Program-made: the position numbers and the translations under genes
Shown here: piece after piece, positions 7,891-16,463 of the stretch
Numbering within the stretch: the first letter of the stretch is position 1
Layout: each line of letters opens with the position of its first letter
NCBI GenBank assembly: GCA_050998615.1
Contig: JBPCQA010000045.1
Location: 8,597 to 72,596, forward strand
Length of the DNA: 64,000 nt
Reading direction: 5' to 3'
From: JBPCQA01 sp050998615
Lineage (GTDB): Bacteria; Actinomycetota; Actinomycetes; Propionibacteriales; Nocardioidaceae
Notes under the pieces: generated by a model
What the model was told of the DNA's origin: nothing
Seen by the model: the letters and a program-made list of their open reading frames with translations, nothing else
Database searches by the model: none

Positions 7891-10371
7891 TCAGGGCTTG
7901 TGGGGATGGCCTCCGCCGCCGCGCGGCTTATGCGTGTGCGTTGGGGGGCTCGGCGTCCGGTGGGTCGGGTTCGGGTGGGTCGGGTTCGGGTGGGTCGGGT
8001 TCGGGTGAGTCGGGGGAGCGGGGCTCGGCGGAGGAGGTGGAGGCGGAGGCGCGGGCGGGTTGGATGGGCTCGGCGGAGGTGGCGGAGCGGGAACATAGCC
8101 GGTCGAGGGATGGATGACGATCCTCTGACCGCTAAAGCCCTGAGATGACGGCGAGATGTAGGCGACTGTCCCCCGTGGCGCGGAGCTGTTAACGCTGTAG
8201 GACACCTGCGGCTTGAAGCCGAGTTGGGTGAGCTGTTGGGCGGTCTGGGCAACCCCGACGCCGTAGAAGGGCGGGATGGTCACCGGCTGACCGGCGACGA
8301 CCTTCTTATCCGGCGGGACGAAGTCTTGGTTCGGCAACCATTGTTGGATCGCCTTCATCGCCTGGCCCCAGATCGGCCCCGCGGTGGTCGAGCCGTGGGC
8401 GACGTCGACGAGAGTGCCGGCGAGAGTCTGCCCGTTGAGCGTGATGTGGTGACCCACGCTGTTGACTCCCGCGACCATCGAAGCGGCCGTGAGGCTGGGG
8501 GTGTAACCAACGAACCACACCTGGTTGTTGTTGTCGGTCGTGCCGGTCTTGCCGGCGGAGGGCTGGTTGAGCGCCAGCGGTGCTCCGAAGCCACTCGGCC
8601 CCATCACACCTCGAAGGATGTCGTTGACCGCATCGGCGTAGGGGGCCTGCATGACCCGACTGCACTTCGGCCCGGCGGTCGGGATCGGCTGGCCGTCTCT
8701 GTTGAGTATCGCCAGGATCGGCGTCGAGTCGCAGTGCACACCACGATCCGCGAACGTCGCGTATGCCTCGGCCATCTGCAGCGGGCTAACGCTGCTGACA
8801 CCAAGCGTGAAGGCCGGCACCCGGGCCGACACGGGGACAGCGGCACCCATCTTGTTCGCAAGGGTCCACGGGGCGCATAGCCCGGTGAGCTCCTCGAGTT
8901 GGACGAAGAACGTGTTGACCGACTGTTGCGTCCCGGTGTAGAGGTTCATGTCGCCACTGGTCGTGGAGTTGTGGACCGGGTAGGTGAGTGCAGGGTCACG
9001 GTTGTAGGGCTTCCCGCCGCAGGTCGAGAAGGAGTCCAGATGCGGGGCGATGAACGAGGGTGAGTAGATCGTCTTGTTGAGGGGAACACCCTGGGCAATC
9101 GCGGTCGCTAGAACGAACACCTTGAACGTCGAGCCAGCTTGGAACCCCCCGGAGCCGCCGTACTGATCGGGCACCGTGTAGTTGATGTAGCTCTCACCAA
9201 TGGCGGCATTCGAGCCCATCGGCCGAGACTGCGCCAAGGCGCGGACATAACCGGTGCCTGGCTGGACCATCGCCAAGGCCCCGATCGCCCGGTCGGTGGG
9301 ATGCACATGAGCCGCGACCGCGGCATCGGCGGCATGCTGGAAACGCATGTCGAGGCTGCTCTTGATCGTCAACCCGCCGGCATAGAGCGTGTGTCGGCGA
9401 TCTACTCGCGTCTTGCCGAGCGCCGGGTCGTTCAGCAGGTAGTTCTCCAAGTAGCTGCAGAAGAAAGGAGCCGCCGAGGTCAGGCAGCCGTTGGGAACCG
9501 TGGACACCCGAAGACCGAGAGGGCTCGCCTCCGCCTGTTGTGCCTGCGCGGTCGAAATGATGTGCAGGCTCAACATCTTGTCGAGCACCGTGTAACGGCG
9601 GTCCAGCCCGGCCTGTGGGTTGATAACCGGGTCGTATCCCGACGGGTTCTTGACCAAGCCGGCCAGCAAGGCCGACTGTGCGAGGGTGAGCTTGTCGGCC
9701 GTGGTGGAGAAGTAATGGTGGGCTGCGGCCTGGATCCCGTAAGCGCCATCACCGAAGTAGGCAGTGTTGAGGTAGTGCTCGAGGATCTGGTTCTTGGTCA
9801 AGTGTTGCTCGACCCACACGGCATAGCGAAGCTCTTGGAATTTGCGAGCATAGGTCTCTGCGGTTGCCTGTGCTTGCTCTGCCTTCGTGGTGGCGTCTTC
9901 GAGCAATGTCAGTTTCACCAGCTGCTGGGTGATCGACGAGCCGCCTTGCACGGTCGTGGCGCTGGCCTGGTTGACGAGCATGGCCCGCAGCGTGCCCTTG
10001 ATGTCTATCGGACCGTGCTGGTAGAAGCGCGCGTCCTCGATCGCCAAGATGGCGTGCTGCATGTCGGGAGAGACCTGGTCTAGCTTGACGTAGGTGCGGT
10101 TCTCGTCGTAGAAGGTCGCCAACACGTTGCCGCCGGAGTCGAGCACCTGGGTGCGCTCGTTGAGCGGTTTGAAGTGCAACTCCAGCGGGAAGCTCTCGAT
10201 CGCCTCGGCGCTCGACTTGGCTGCCTGGTCGGCCAGGCCAACCCACGGCAGCGCGAGAGCGGCGATGAGCACGCCCGAAAGCACGCTGATGCCGACGAGC
10301 ACGATGAGCTGATGAACCAGGCCATCGTCACGACGTGCGTCACGATGGGCCGGCCGAGCGAGCCTGACCAT
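7891..10371 (-). CDS. Class A penicillin-binding protein (transglycosylase-transpeptidase) with PASTA domain, PonA2-like
   Basis: About 826 residues. Polymerises and cross-links peptidoglycan outside the membrane. In order: one N-terminal membrane helix (~20-45); glycosyltransferase domain with EDARFYQHGPID and GGSSITQQLVK; transpeptidase domain with GSTFKVF (SxxK), SVN (SxN) and KTGTT; one PASTA domain (~690-750) starting VTIPPFYGVGV; and a Pro/Thr/His-rich tail. The tail includes tandem NPTHP units. Start is uncertain: ATG 10371 (MVRLARPAHR) is given, ATG 10401 and TTG 10440 are in frame, and none has a clear SD. It is divergent from whiB4, exactly as ponA2 (Rv3682) is from whiB4 (Rv3681c). 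Confidence 0.9.
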   Translation of the reverse strand: MVRLARPAHRDARRDDGLVHQLIVLVGISVLSGVLIAALALPWVGLADQAAKSSAEAIESFPLELHFKPLNERTQVLDSGGNVLATFYDENRTYVKLDQVSPDMQHAILAIEDARFYQHGPIDIKGTLRAMLVNQASATTVQGGSSITQQLVKLTLLEDATTKAEQAQATAETYARKFQELRYAVWVEQHLTKNQILEHYLNTAYFGDGAYGIQAAAHHYFSTTADKLTLAQSALLAGLVKNPSGYDPVINPQAGLDRRYTVLDKMLSLHIISTAQAQQAEASPLGLRVSTVPNGCLTSAAPFFCSYLENYLLNDPALGKTRVDRRHTLYAGGLTIKSSLDMRFQHAADAAVAAHVHPTDRAIGALAMVQPGTGYVRALAQSRPMGSNAAIGESYINYTVPDQYGGSGGFQAGSTFKVFVLATAIAQGVPLNKTIYSPSFIAPHLDSFSTCGGKPYNRDPALTYPVHNSTTSGDMNLYTGTQQSVNTFFVQLEELTGLCAPWTLANKMGAAVPVSARVPAFTLGVSSVSPLQMAEAYATFADRGVHCDSTPILAILNRDGQPIPTAGPKCSRVMQAPYADAVNDILRGVMGPSGFGAPLALNQPSAGKTGTTDNNNQVWFVGYTPSLTAASMVAGVNSVGHHITLNGQTLAGTLVDVAHGSTTAGPIWGQAMKAIQQWLPNQDFVPPDKKVVAGQPVTIPPFYGVGVAQTAQQLTQLGFKPQVSYSVNSSAPRGTVAYISPSSQGFSGQRIVIHPSTGYVPAPPPPPSPSNPPAPPPPPPPPSPAPPTHPNPTHPNPTHPNPTHRTPSPPTHTHKPRGGGGHPHKP
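7959..8003. repeat. 15-base tandem repeat in the penicillin-binding protein tail
   Basis: Three perfect copies of GGTGGGTCGGGTTCG, followed by a degenerate fourth to about 8014. On the coding (minus) strand they encode repeated Asn-Pro-Thr-His-Pro units near the C-terminus. A multiple of three, so copy number can change without a frameshift. Confidence 0.9.
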
Positions 10372-10509
10372 GACAATCAGGGTACGTGAGCGCAGCGACA
10401 TTGTGGCACTTCGACCAGCAGATCTGCGAACTCCGGACAAATGGGACTATCGGAGCCGGGCTCGGATGCGCTACAGTCCAAATGGCTGCAATCCGGAATA
10501 CGCCGGGCG

Positions 10510-10531
10510 GAGTAGTACTAAGTGACTACTC
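10510..10531. promoter_or_regulatory. Nested palindromes in the whiB4 / penicillin-binding protein intergenic region
   Basis: GAGTAGT (10510-10516) and ACTACTC (10525-10531) form a perfect 7-base inverted repeat around 8 bases. It contains a second palindrome, TAGTACTA (10513-10520). The site lies 116 bases before the whiB4 ATG, between two divergent genes, a place where an operator is plausible. No protein is assigned to it. Confidence 0.4.
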
Positions 10532-10646
10532 AGGACGACCCGTGTGGGTCTGCCTCCGCGGACGCCGGCCCCGTAGCTGCACAACATGGGCTGGAATCTC
10601 CATGGGTAGTTTGCGCGGTTTTCCAGCTCTCTCGGTAGGGGTCAGC

Positions 10647-10994
10647 ATGATGTGGAACGATCAATGGGCACACAGCGCGGCCTGCAACGGAGCACGCGCG
10701 GACGAGCTCTTTGTGAGAGGCGCGGAGCAAAACCGGGCCAAGCAGGTGTGCGCCCAGTGCCTGGTGCGCACCGAGTGTCTCGCCGAAGCCCTCGACAACA
10801 ACATCGAGTGGGGCGTTTGGGGTGGGATGACTGAGCGCGAACGTCGGGCACTGCTGCGCCGCCGACCGAACGTCAGCTCGTGGCGGGCGTTGTTGCAGAC
10901 GGCCCGAGAAGAGCATGGCGCCGCTTCCTCGGCCCCCACCGTCCTTCCGGCGGCTAAGCACCCGCTGTCAAACCCTTCTCCCGCTGGGGTCTGA
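10647..10994 (+). CDS. whiB4: WhiB family iron-sulfur transcriptional regulator, WhiB4-like
   Basis: 115 residues. Binds a 4Fe-4S cluster through four cysteines, visible as AAC (~12) and VCAQC...EC (CxxC-x5-C, ~33-41). The following GVWGGMTERERRALL is the Wbl turn and basic helix contacting sigma factor or DNA. The stretch DELFVRGAEQNRA and the divergent position beside a ponA2-like gene identify it with M. tuberculosis WhiB4 (Rv3681c), a redox and acid responsive regulator. The frame is open up to 10386, but the conserved part begins after ATG 10647, with ATG 10650 next to it. Confidence 0.88.
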   Translation: MMWNDQWAHSAACNGARADELFVRGAEQNRAKQVCAQCLVRTECLAEALDNNIEWGVWGGMTERERRALLRRRPNVSSWRALLQTAREEHGAASSAPTVLPAAKHPLSNPSPAGV

Positions 10995-11038
10995 AGCGCG
11001 GCTCTGAAGCATCGAGCGCGGCGGCGAAGCTGTTGCGT

Positions 11039-12244
11039 TCACATCGATGCGCCGACCAGGCGCAGCGATTCCAAGTCGTGTACGTCGGTCGGCAGCGCGG
11101 CTACCGTCGCCGTACGCACGCTGGGGTGCGCCGCGGCGAACCGTCGGCGCAGCGCTCGCTCCCGGGAGATCCGGCCCAACCGGTCTGCGTGTAGGCGCAG
11201 CAGGCCGGCCGTCGTCGCATCGGCAAGGGCTAGTCGCTCAGCACCCGCGAGCGCGGTCTGCGCCGAGATTCCTGGCGCCACGCCGGTGGTCACCCGGTTC
11301 AAGACGAGGCCGGCCAGCGGCATCTTTTCCTCGGCCAGTCGCTCGACGAAGAACACCGCCTCTCGCAGCGCGTCGGCGTCCGGCGACGCGACCACGATAA
11401 ACGCCGTCTGGGGGTCCTTGAGGACACGGAACGTCTTGTCGGCGCGGGCCCGAAAACCCCCGAACAACGTGTCGAATGCGGCCACGAACGTCTGGACATC
11501 GCGCAGCATCTGGCCACCCAGCACCTTAGAGACTGCGCCGGTGACCACCGTCATCCCGACCGACAACAGCCGGGCCGGACCTTTCGCCGGTGCCAGCAGC
11601 ACCCGGATCAGCCGACCGTCGAGGAAGGACGAGAGCCGCTCGGGGGCGTCGAGGAAGTCCAGCGCCGACCGTGAGGGCGGAGTGTCGACCACGATCAGAT
11701 CCCACCGGCCGCTTCGCAGTGCTTCTGCGTGCAGCTGCCCGAGCTTCTCCATCGCCATGTACTCCTGAGTGCCGGCGAACGAGCTGGAGAGGGCTTGATA
11801 GAACGGGTTGCTCAGGATCTGCTCGGCCTTCTCCTCAGTGGCATGCGACTCGACCACCTCGTCGAAGGTGCGCTTCATGTCGAGCATCATCGCGTCCAGG
11901 CCGCCGCCGTTGTCGGTGTCGACTCCTTGCACGGCCCGGGGTGTGTTGTCGAGCTCGGTCAGCCCCATCGACGCCGCGAGACGGCGGGCCGGGTCGATGG
12001 TGAGCACCACCACCTTGCGGCCTCGCTCGGCGGCGCGTAGCCCGATGGATGCCGAGGTCGTCGTCTTTCCGACTCCACCAGAGCCACAGCAGACGACAAT
12101 GTGGATGTCGCGGTCGTCGATAAGCGCGTCCACGTCGAGATCGGGCACGTCGGACAGCCGTGCGGCGAGCGCTCCCCCCTGCGGCTGGCTGGCGCGGCCA
12201 GGCTGGGTGCGGGGTTTGCGGCCGGTCTGCGGACTGCGCGGCAT
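11039..12244 (-). CDS. ArsA/GET3-family ATPase (Rv3680-like)
   Basis: 401 residues. Deviant Walker A motif GSGGVGKTTTSASIGL (~54-69) and Walker B-like IVVDTPPS (~184) of the SIMIBI/ArsA class, with an alanine-rich C-terminal half. Acts in the cytoplasm, probably as a partner of the upstream paralogue; in mycobacteria the Rv3679-Rv3680 pair forms an ArsA-like ATPase linked to the glycerol/hydrogen-peroxide and envelope stress response. No arsenic-binding Cys cluster is seen, so an arsenite pump role is not supported. Starts 2 bases after the stop of the upstream gene, so the two are one operon. Confidence 0.85.
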   Translation of the reverse strand: MPRSPQTGRKPRTQPGRASQPQGGALAARLSDVPDLDVDALIDDRDIHIVVCCGSGGVGKTTTSASIGLRAAERGRKVVVLTIDPARRLAASMGLTELDNTPRAVQGVDTDNGGGLDAMMLDMKRTFDEVVESHATEEKAEQILSNPFYQALSSSFAGTQEYMAMEKLGQLHAEALRSGRWDLIVVDTPPSRSALDFLDAPERLSSFLDGRLIRVLLAPAKGPARLLSVGMTVVTGAVSKVLGGQMLRDVQTFVAAFDTLFGGFRARADKTFRVLKDPQTAFIVVASPDADALREAVFFVERLAEEKMPLAGLVLNRVTTGVAPGISAQTALAGAERLALADATTAGLLRLHADRLGRISRERALRRRFAAAHPSVRTATVAALPTDVHDLESLRLVGASM

Positions 12245-12246
12245 GG

Positions 12247-13308
12247 TCAGATCTCCTCGCTGTCGCTCAGCCGCTCGGCGATGTCGTAGAGCGACCCCAA
12301 GTCGATGCCGTCGGTCAGGAAGGGCACCTCGACGGTCGGGCGCCGCGATGCCGCCAGCCGTGCCCGCTGCTCGCCTTCGAGCGCCACCCGCTCCGCGTGT
12401 TGTCTCGCCTCGTCTGCGAGCCCGGCGACGACTGAGTCGCCCACTTTGATCCCGGCCTCTTTCAAGGAAGCCGCAATCTGGGCCGTATCGAGCCGATCGG
12501 CGCTGGCTGCCACCAGGTCGCTGGCCGCCAGCTCCGGCTCACGCACCAGGTTGACTACGACGACGCCGAGCGGCAGCCCGATACGTGTCAGCTCGGTGAT
12601 GCCGTCGAGCGTCTCCTGCACGGGCATCTCCTCCAGTGATGTGACGACATGCACACGCGTCTTCGGAGACTTCAGCAGTTGCATGATGGAGGTTGCCTGC
12701 TTGCGAATCGGGCCCACCTTGGCGATGCCGGCGACCTCGGTGTTGACGTTCAGGAAGCGGCTGATCCTCCCTGTGGGTGGCGCGTCGAGCACCACGGAGT
12801 CGTACGTCGGTCTGCCGCCGTCTTGCCGCCTGGTCGCCTCGTAGACCTTGCCGGTCAGCAACACGTCGCGCACACCGGGGGCGATCGTGGTTGCGAAGTC
12901 GATCACGCCGAAACGATCCAGCGCCTTGCCGGCCCGGCCGAGACGATAGAACATGTCGAGGTATTCGAGCAGGGCCGCCTCCGCGTCGATGGCCAACGCG
13001 AACACTTCGCCGCCGTCCGGTCCGACCGCGATGCGGCGCTCGTCGTACGGCAGCGGGGCGGCATCAAAGAGCGACGCCAGACCCTGACGGCCCTCCACCT
13101 CGCACAACAGCACCCGCCTGCCGTTGGACGCCAACGCCAACGCGAGCGCAGCGGCGATTGTGGTCTTGCCGGTGCCACCCTTGCCGGTCACCACGTGCAA
13201 TCGCACTGCGTCGGCGCCGCGCGAACCGCCCGCGCGCTGAGATGTGCCCACTTGCCGTGCTGTGTCCTCGGCTTGGGCGGTGCCCGAGCGACTCGTTGTG
13301 GTGGCCAT
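12247..13308 (-). CDS. ArsA/GET3-family ATPase (Rv3679-like)
   Basis: 353 residues. Walker A TGKGGTGKTTIAAALALALA (~41-60), a classic deviant P-loop with the signature Lys (GKGGTGK), and VVLDAPPTGR (~170) as the Walker B/switch II region. A Ser/Gly-rich ~30-residue N-terminus precedes the fold. First gene of the two-gene operon on the minus strand. Its partner lies downstream and has its own intact P-loop, so a heteromeric ATPase with two active sites is likely, as described for mycobacterial Rv3679/Rv3680. Its substrate cannot be read from the sequence. Confidence 0.85.
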   Translation of the reverse strand: MATTTSRSGTAQAEDTARQVGTSQRAGGSRGADAVRLHVVTGKGGTGKTTIAAALALALASNGRRVLLCEVEGRQGLASLFDAAPLPYDERRIAVGPDGGEVFALAIDAEAALLEYLDMFYRLGRAGKALDRFGVIDFATTIAPGVRDVLLTGKVYEATRRQDGGRPTYDSVVLDAPPTGRISRFLNVNTEVAGIAKVGPIRKQATSIMQLLKSPKTRVHVVTSLEEMPVQETLDGITELTRIGLPLGVVVVNLVREPELAASDLVAASADRLDTAQIAASLKEAGIKVGDSVVAGLADEARQHAERVALEGEQRARLAASRRPTVEVPFLTDGIDLGSLYDIAERLSDSEEI

Positions 13309-13498
13309 GGGTTGCGAGCCTAGCCGCGCTTGGCGAGGTGTGTCGTGCCTGTCCCGAGGCGCGCCGCCGGGGCCATGCAGTAGGTTGCCGAAGGTGGCTC
13401 ACCGGCTTTAGGACACCTGAGCCGGCGCCGGCCTAGTCGACATTGACGAGCGACGTTGGCGAGCAACGTTGGCGCCCCACACAGGCGAGGGAGAGGCC

Positions 13499-14281
13499 AT
13501 GGACAAGACGGTTGCCAGCGCCGCCGAGGCGGTCGCCGACATCCCGAGCGGGTCGTCGCTGGCGGTAGGCGGGTTTGGGCTGTGCGGCATCCCGAGCGTG
13601 CTGATCCAGGCGCTGCTCGACTCGGACGTCGCCGAGCTGGAGGTTGTGTCGAACAACTGTGGCGTCGACGACTGGGGTCTTGGCCTGCTGTTGCGTGACA
13701 AGCGGATCCGCCGGATGGTCGCGTCGTACGTCGGCGAGAACAAGGAGTTCGAGCGCCAGTATCTCCACGGTGAGCTGGAGGTCGAGCTGACTCCGCAGGG
13801 CACGCTGGCCGAGCGGCTGCGGGCGGGCGGGGCCGGCATCCCGGCGTTCTTCACCGCGACTGGGGTAGGCACTCAGGTGGCCAATGGCGGTTTGCCGTGG
13901 AGGTACGACGGGAGCGGCAACGCGATCATGTCGAGCCCGGCCAAGGAGACTCGCGAGTTCGAGACGCCAGAGGGCAGCCGCGTCTTCGTGCTCGAGCGGG
14001 CCATCGTGAGCGACTTCGCGCTGATTCGGGCGTGGCGCGGTGACCGCCACGGCAACCTGGTGTTTCGTGACTCGGCCCGTAACTTCAACCCGCTGTGTGC
14101 GATGTCCGGCCGGCTGACGATCGCGGAGGTAGAGGAGCTTGTGGAGCCCGGCGGGCTGGCGCCCGACGACGTACATCTGCCTGGCGTGTTTGTGCAACGA
14201 GTGGTGCCGTTGACGCCCGAGCAGGTCGCGATGAAACGGATCGAGAAGCGCACGGTGCGCCCGCGAGAGGAGCAACGCTGA
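13499..14281 (+). CDS. scoA: 3-oxoacid CoA-transferase, subunit A
   Basis: 260 residues. Alpha subunit of a family I CoA transferase moving CoA between succinyl-CoA (or acetyl-CoA) and a 3-oxoacid. The nucleotide-binding signature GGFGLCGIPSVLI (~20) and the internal SSPAKETREFETPEGSRV are typical; the catalytic Glu is in subunit B. ATG 13499 is chosen for the GAGGGAGAGG ribosome site. Its stop and the next start share one base (TGATG), so the subunits are translated together. Substrate preference (acetoacetate versus 3-oxoadipate) cannot be told; no beta-ketoadipate genes are adjacent. Confidence 0.9.
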   Translation: MDKTVASAAEAVADIPSGSSLAVGGFGLCGIPSVLIQALLDSDVAELEVVSNNCGVDDWGLGLLLRDKRIRRMVASYVGENKEFERQYLHGELEVELTPQGTLAERLRAGGAGIPAFFTATGVGTQVANGGLPWRYDGSGNAIMSSPAKETREFETPEGSRVFVLERAIVSDFALIRAWRGDRHGNLVFRDSARNFNPLCAMSGRLTIAEVEELVEPGGLAPDDVHLPGVFVQRVVPLTPEQVAMKRIEKRTVRPREEQR

Positions 14282-14907
14282 TGGCCTGGTCGCGTGAGCA
14301 GATGGCGGCGAGAGCGGCGTCGGAGTTGGAGGACGGCGCTTACGTGAATCTCGGCATCGGGCTCCCGACGATGGTGCCGAACTACGTGCCAGACGACGTC
14401 GAGATCGTGCTGCAGTCAGAGAACGGCATCTTGGGCGTCGGGGTTTATCCGATCGACGGGGAAGAGGATCCCGACCTGATCAATGCCGGCAAGGAGACGG
14501 TCACGCTGCGTCCTGGTGCCGCGTTCTTCGACTCCGCGACGTCGTTCGGGATGATCCGTGGCGGGAAGATCGACGCCGCGATCCTGGGCGCCATGCAGGT
14601 GTCGGCGGCCGGCGACATCGCGAACTGGATGATCCCCGGCAAGATGGTCAAGGGAATGGGGGGTGCGATGGACCTGGTGCACGGCGCCAAACGGGTGATC
14701 GTGCTGATGGAGCACGTCGCTCGTGACGGCTCCTACAAGATTGTGAACGAGTGCTCGTTGCCCTACACCGGGCTTGGCGTGGTGCAGCGCATCATCACCG
14801 ACTTGGCCGTCATCGATGTCGCCGAGGACGGGCTGGTGCTACGCGAGCTCGCACCCGATGTCACCGAAGACGAGGTCCGCGAGAAAACCGAACCCTCCCT
14901 CACCTGA
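14281..14907 (+). CDS. scoB: 3-oxoacid CoA-transferase, subunit B
   Basis: 208 residues. Beta subunit with the catalytic glutamate in QSENGILG (~44) that forms the enzyme-CoA thioester, and the family motifs YVNLGIGLPTMVPNYVP (~22), GGKIDAAILGAMQV (~99) and IPGKMVKGMGGAMDLV (~120). Pairs with subunit A to form the heterotetramer. Starts on the last base of scoA. It is the last core gene before the accessory island; the 340 bases that follow contain no gene. Confidence 0.9.
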   Translation: MAWSREQMAARAASELEDGAYVNLGIGLPTMVPNYVPDDVEIVLQSENGILGVGVYPIDGEEDPDLINAGKETVTLRPGAAFFDSATSFGMIRGGKIDAAILGAMQVSAAGDIANWMIPGKMVKGMGGAMDLVHGAKRVIVLMEHVARDGSYKIVNECSLPYTGLGVVQRIITDLAVIDVAEDGLVLRELAPDVTEDEVREKTEPSLT

Positions 14908-15144
14908 AGAGCCGCCGTCCGATATGGCTGAGTCCGCCTGCCGCTCCCGAATGGAGTGCCAAAGAGCCGTCGTCTGCCTCGCTCGACACGGCAACCATCT
15001 GAAGGCACTGACGCGAATTCACCGCTGGCCTAACGCCTCGGTTTCCCCTCACGCCAATCACGACACACCGGCACTCGGAGTTGCCCACAGGACAAGCTCC
15101 CTACCTTCTGCGGGCACGACGTCAGAAACGCCGAACGCGTGCGC

Positions 15145-15174
15145 TTGACAGCAAGGTGGCCATGGGTGTAGAGC
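15145..15174 (+). promoter_or_regulatory. Candidate sigma-70-type promoter for the MauE-MauD-Cys-rich operon
   Basis: A perfect TTGACA at 15145-15150 is followed after 18 bases by TAGAGC (15169-15174), a fair -10 match. It lies 76 bases before the SD-supported GTG at 15250. The rest of the 14908-15249 gap shows no ORF or RNA that I can support. Confidence 0.4.
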
Positions 15175-15249
15175 AGTAGCCGTTCCCTGACAGTGACGAT
15201 GGAGCACCGCCCTCCCGCAGGGAAGATCGTTCATCTCAGGAGGTCGCGC

Positions 15250-15819
15250 GTGCCGTGGTTACTGGCTCTTATGCAGGTTGGCTTGAGTGTGGTCTTACTC
15301 GTGGCTGCCACGGGCAAGGTGTTACACCCTGGCGCCCTCGTCAGTGCCTTGCTTCAAAGCGGAGTGCCCCCGCGCACTGCGCGAAGAGTGAGCGCGTTGC
15401 TGCCACCGTTGGAGTGTGCGCTAGCTTGCGGACTTGTCCTTTTCCGAAACCCACTGCTTACTGCGACGTTGGCGCTTAGCTTGTGTCTCTTCGTCGGCTT
15501 CACGGCATGGATGCTTTGGGTTCTCGCGCGAGGTCTGAATCTCAACTGTGCCTGCTTTGGGGCGAGCGGTAAGGCGCGGATTGGGATACTTGGCGTCGTC
15601 CGCAACGCGGGCCTAATGGTCTTTACGATCGTAGCGGGTGTATTGGCCAGCCGAAGCGAAACGATGCTTCCAGCGACTTCCATATGGACAGTCGCCGCAG
15701 TGGTGTCCACAGGCATGGCTTGCGCTCTAGCCGTGTCCGCTTGGTCTGTACGTGGAGGATTGGTCCTCATGCGGCAAAGTGCGGAAGCTGGAACTGTCCA
15801 CACCATGCATGGATCATAG
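15250..15819 (+). CDS. MauE/DoxX-like redox-associated membrane protein
   Basis: 189 residues with about four or five membrane helices. Belongs to the MauE-like part of the DoxX/VKOR-type group, whose members help form disulfides in exported proteins, classically the light chain of methylamine dehydrogenase. The hallmark cysteine motif LNCACFG (~100) sits on an exposed loop between helices. GTG 15250 is chosen: AGGAGG (15238-15243) is spaced six bases from it, whereas the upstream candidates 15193/15199 have no SD. Six bases separate it from the MauD-like gene. Base composition is visibly less GC-rich than the flanking core genes, suggesting transfer. Confidence 0.72.
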   Translation: MPWLLALMQVGLSVVLLVAATGKVLHPGALVSALLQSGVPPRTARRVSALLPPLECALACGLVLFRNPLLTATLALSLCLFVGFTAWMLWVLARGLNLNCACFGASGKARIGILGVVRNAGLMVFTIVAGVLASRSETMLPATSIWTVAAVVSTGMACALAVSAWSVRGGLVLMRQSAEAGTVHTMHGS

Positions 15820-15825
15820 GGAGTG

Positions 15826-16326
15826 ATGGGCGTGCCTGTTGCGTTTTACGTGTCATATGCGTTGCTTTGGGTGCTCGTCTTTGTCATGGCGGTGCTAGTA
15901 ATCCTGCTTTACCGGCACTTTGGACTGGCTGTCATGGACACTGCAGCCGGACATACTAATGACGGCTTGCCAGTAGGTGCACGCGCCCTCGACATCGAGG
16001 GGGTAGATCCGTCAGGCAGCTTGTCGGCTTGGCGCCCCGGACATGGGAGATCTGCGCTCTTGTTGTTTGGCTCACCAGGTTGCGCACCGTGCCACGAGAT
16101 CATGCCCTACCTAGACCGGCTCGCCGAGGAGCAGGCACAAGAGGGATTCGCGGTCCTCGCCATCGTTGCAGGAGAGCGACAGGCTGCGGAACAGATGGCC
16201 ACGCTTGCACCTGCTGTACGATGCGTGGCTGATGGAAGAGGGATTGCTGCATCGGATTATGAAGTTGTCGTAAATCCATTCGCATTCGCTATCGATGTCG
16301 ACGGACGGGTGCAGGCGAGGGCTTAG
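15826..16326 (+). CDS. MauD-like membrane-anchored thioredoxin-fold protein, probably frameshifted at its 3' end
   Basis: About 166 residues as read: one N-terminal membrane helix (~7-30), then a TlpA/MauD thioredoxin fold with active site GSPGCAPCHE (CxxC, ~85) and a cis-Pro loop VVVNPFAFAIDVDGRV (~147). In MauD the protein supplies or isomerises disulfides of the exported light chain. It stops abruptly at TAG 16324. Reading one base back in the GGG at 16319-16321 opens a frame continuing GLASDPRHLSRILEQAG to TGA 16446, which resembles the end of MauD-type proteins. So the natural gene probably spanned to 16448. Start may be ATG 15826 or GTG 15832 (better SD spacing). Confidence 0.7.
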   Translation: MGVPVAFYVSYALLWVLVFVMAVLVILLYRHFGLAVMDTAAGHTNDGLPVGARALDIEGVDPSGSLSAWRPGHGRSALLLFGSPGCAPCHEIMPYLDRLAEEQAQEGFAVLAIVAGERQAAEQMATLAPAVRCVADGRGIAASDYEVVVNPFAFAIDVDGRVQARA

Positions 16327-16463
16327 CCAGTGATCCGAGGCATCTCAGTCGAATCCTTGAACAGGCTGGCATTGACGGTCTCCGAAGCCCTACTGATCGG
16401 TCAAACCTGCTCGTAGACTATAAGGGCAGGGAGAGGGAAGAAATATGACCGGGAGGAGGAGAT

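Noticed and set aside
9139..10083. 314-codon plus-strand frame inside the penicillin-binding protein gene
   Set aside because: Opposite strand of a gene with intact catalytic motifs; composition typical of high-GC shadows.
10386..10646. 87-residue N-terminal extension of WhiB4
   Set aside because: Not similar to Wbl proteins, overlaps the divergent gene's upstream region, and the conserved part begins after ATG 10647.
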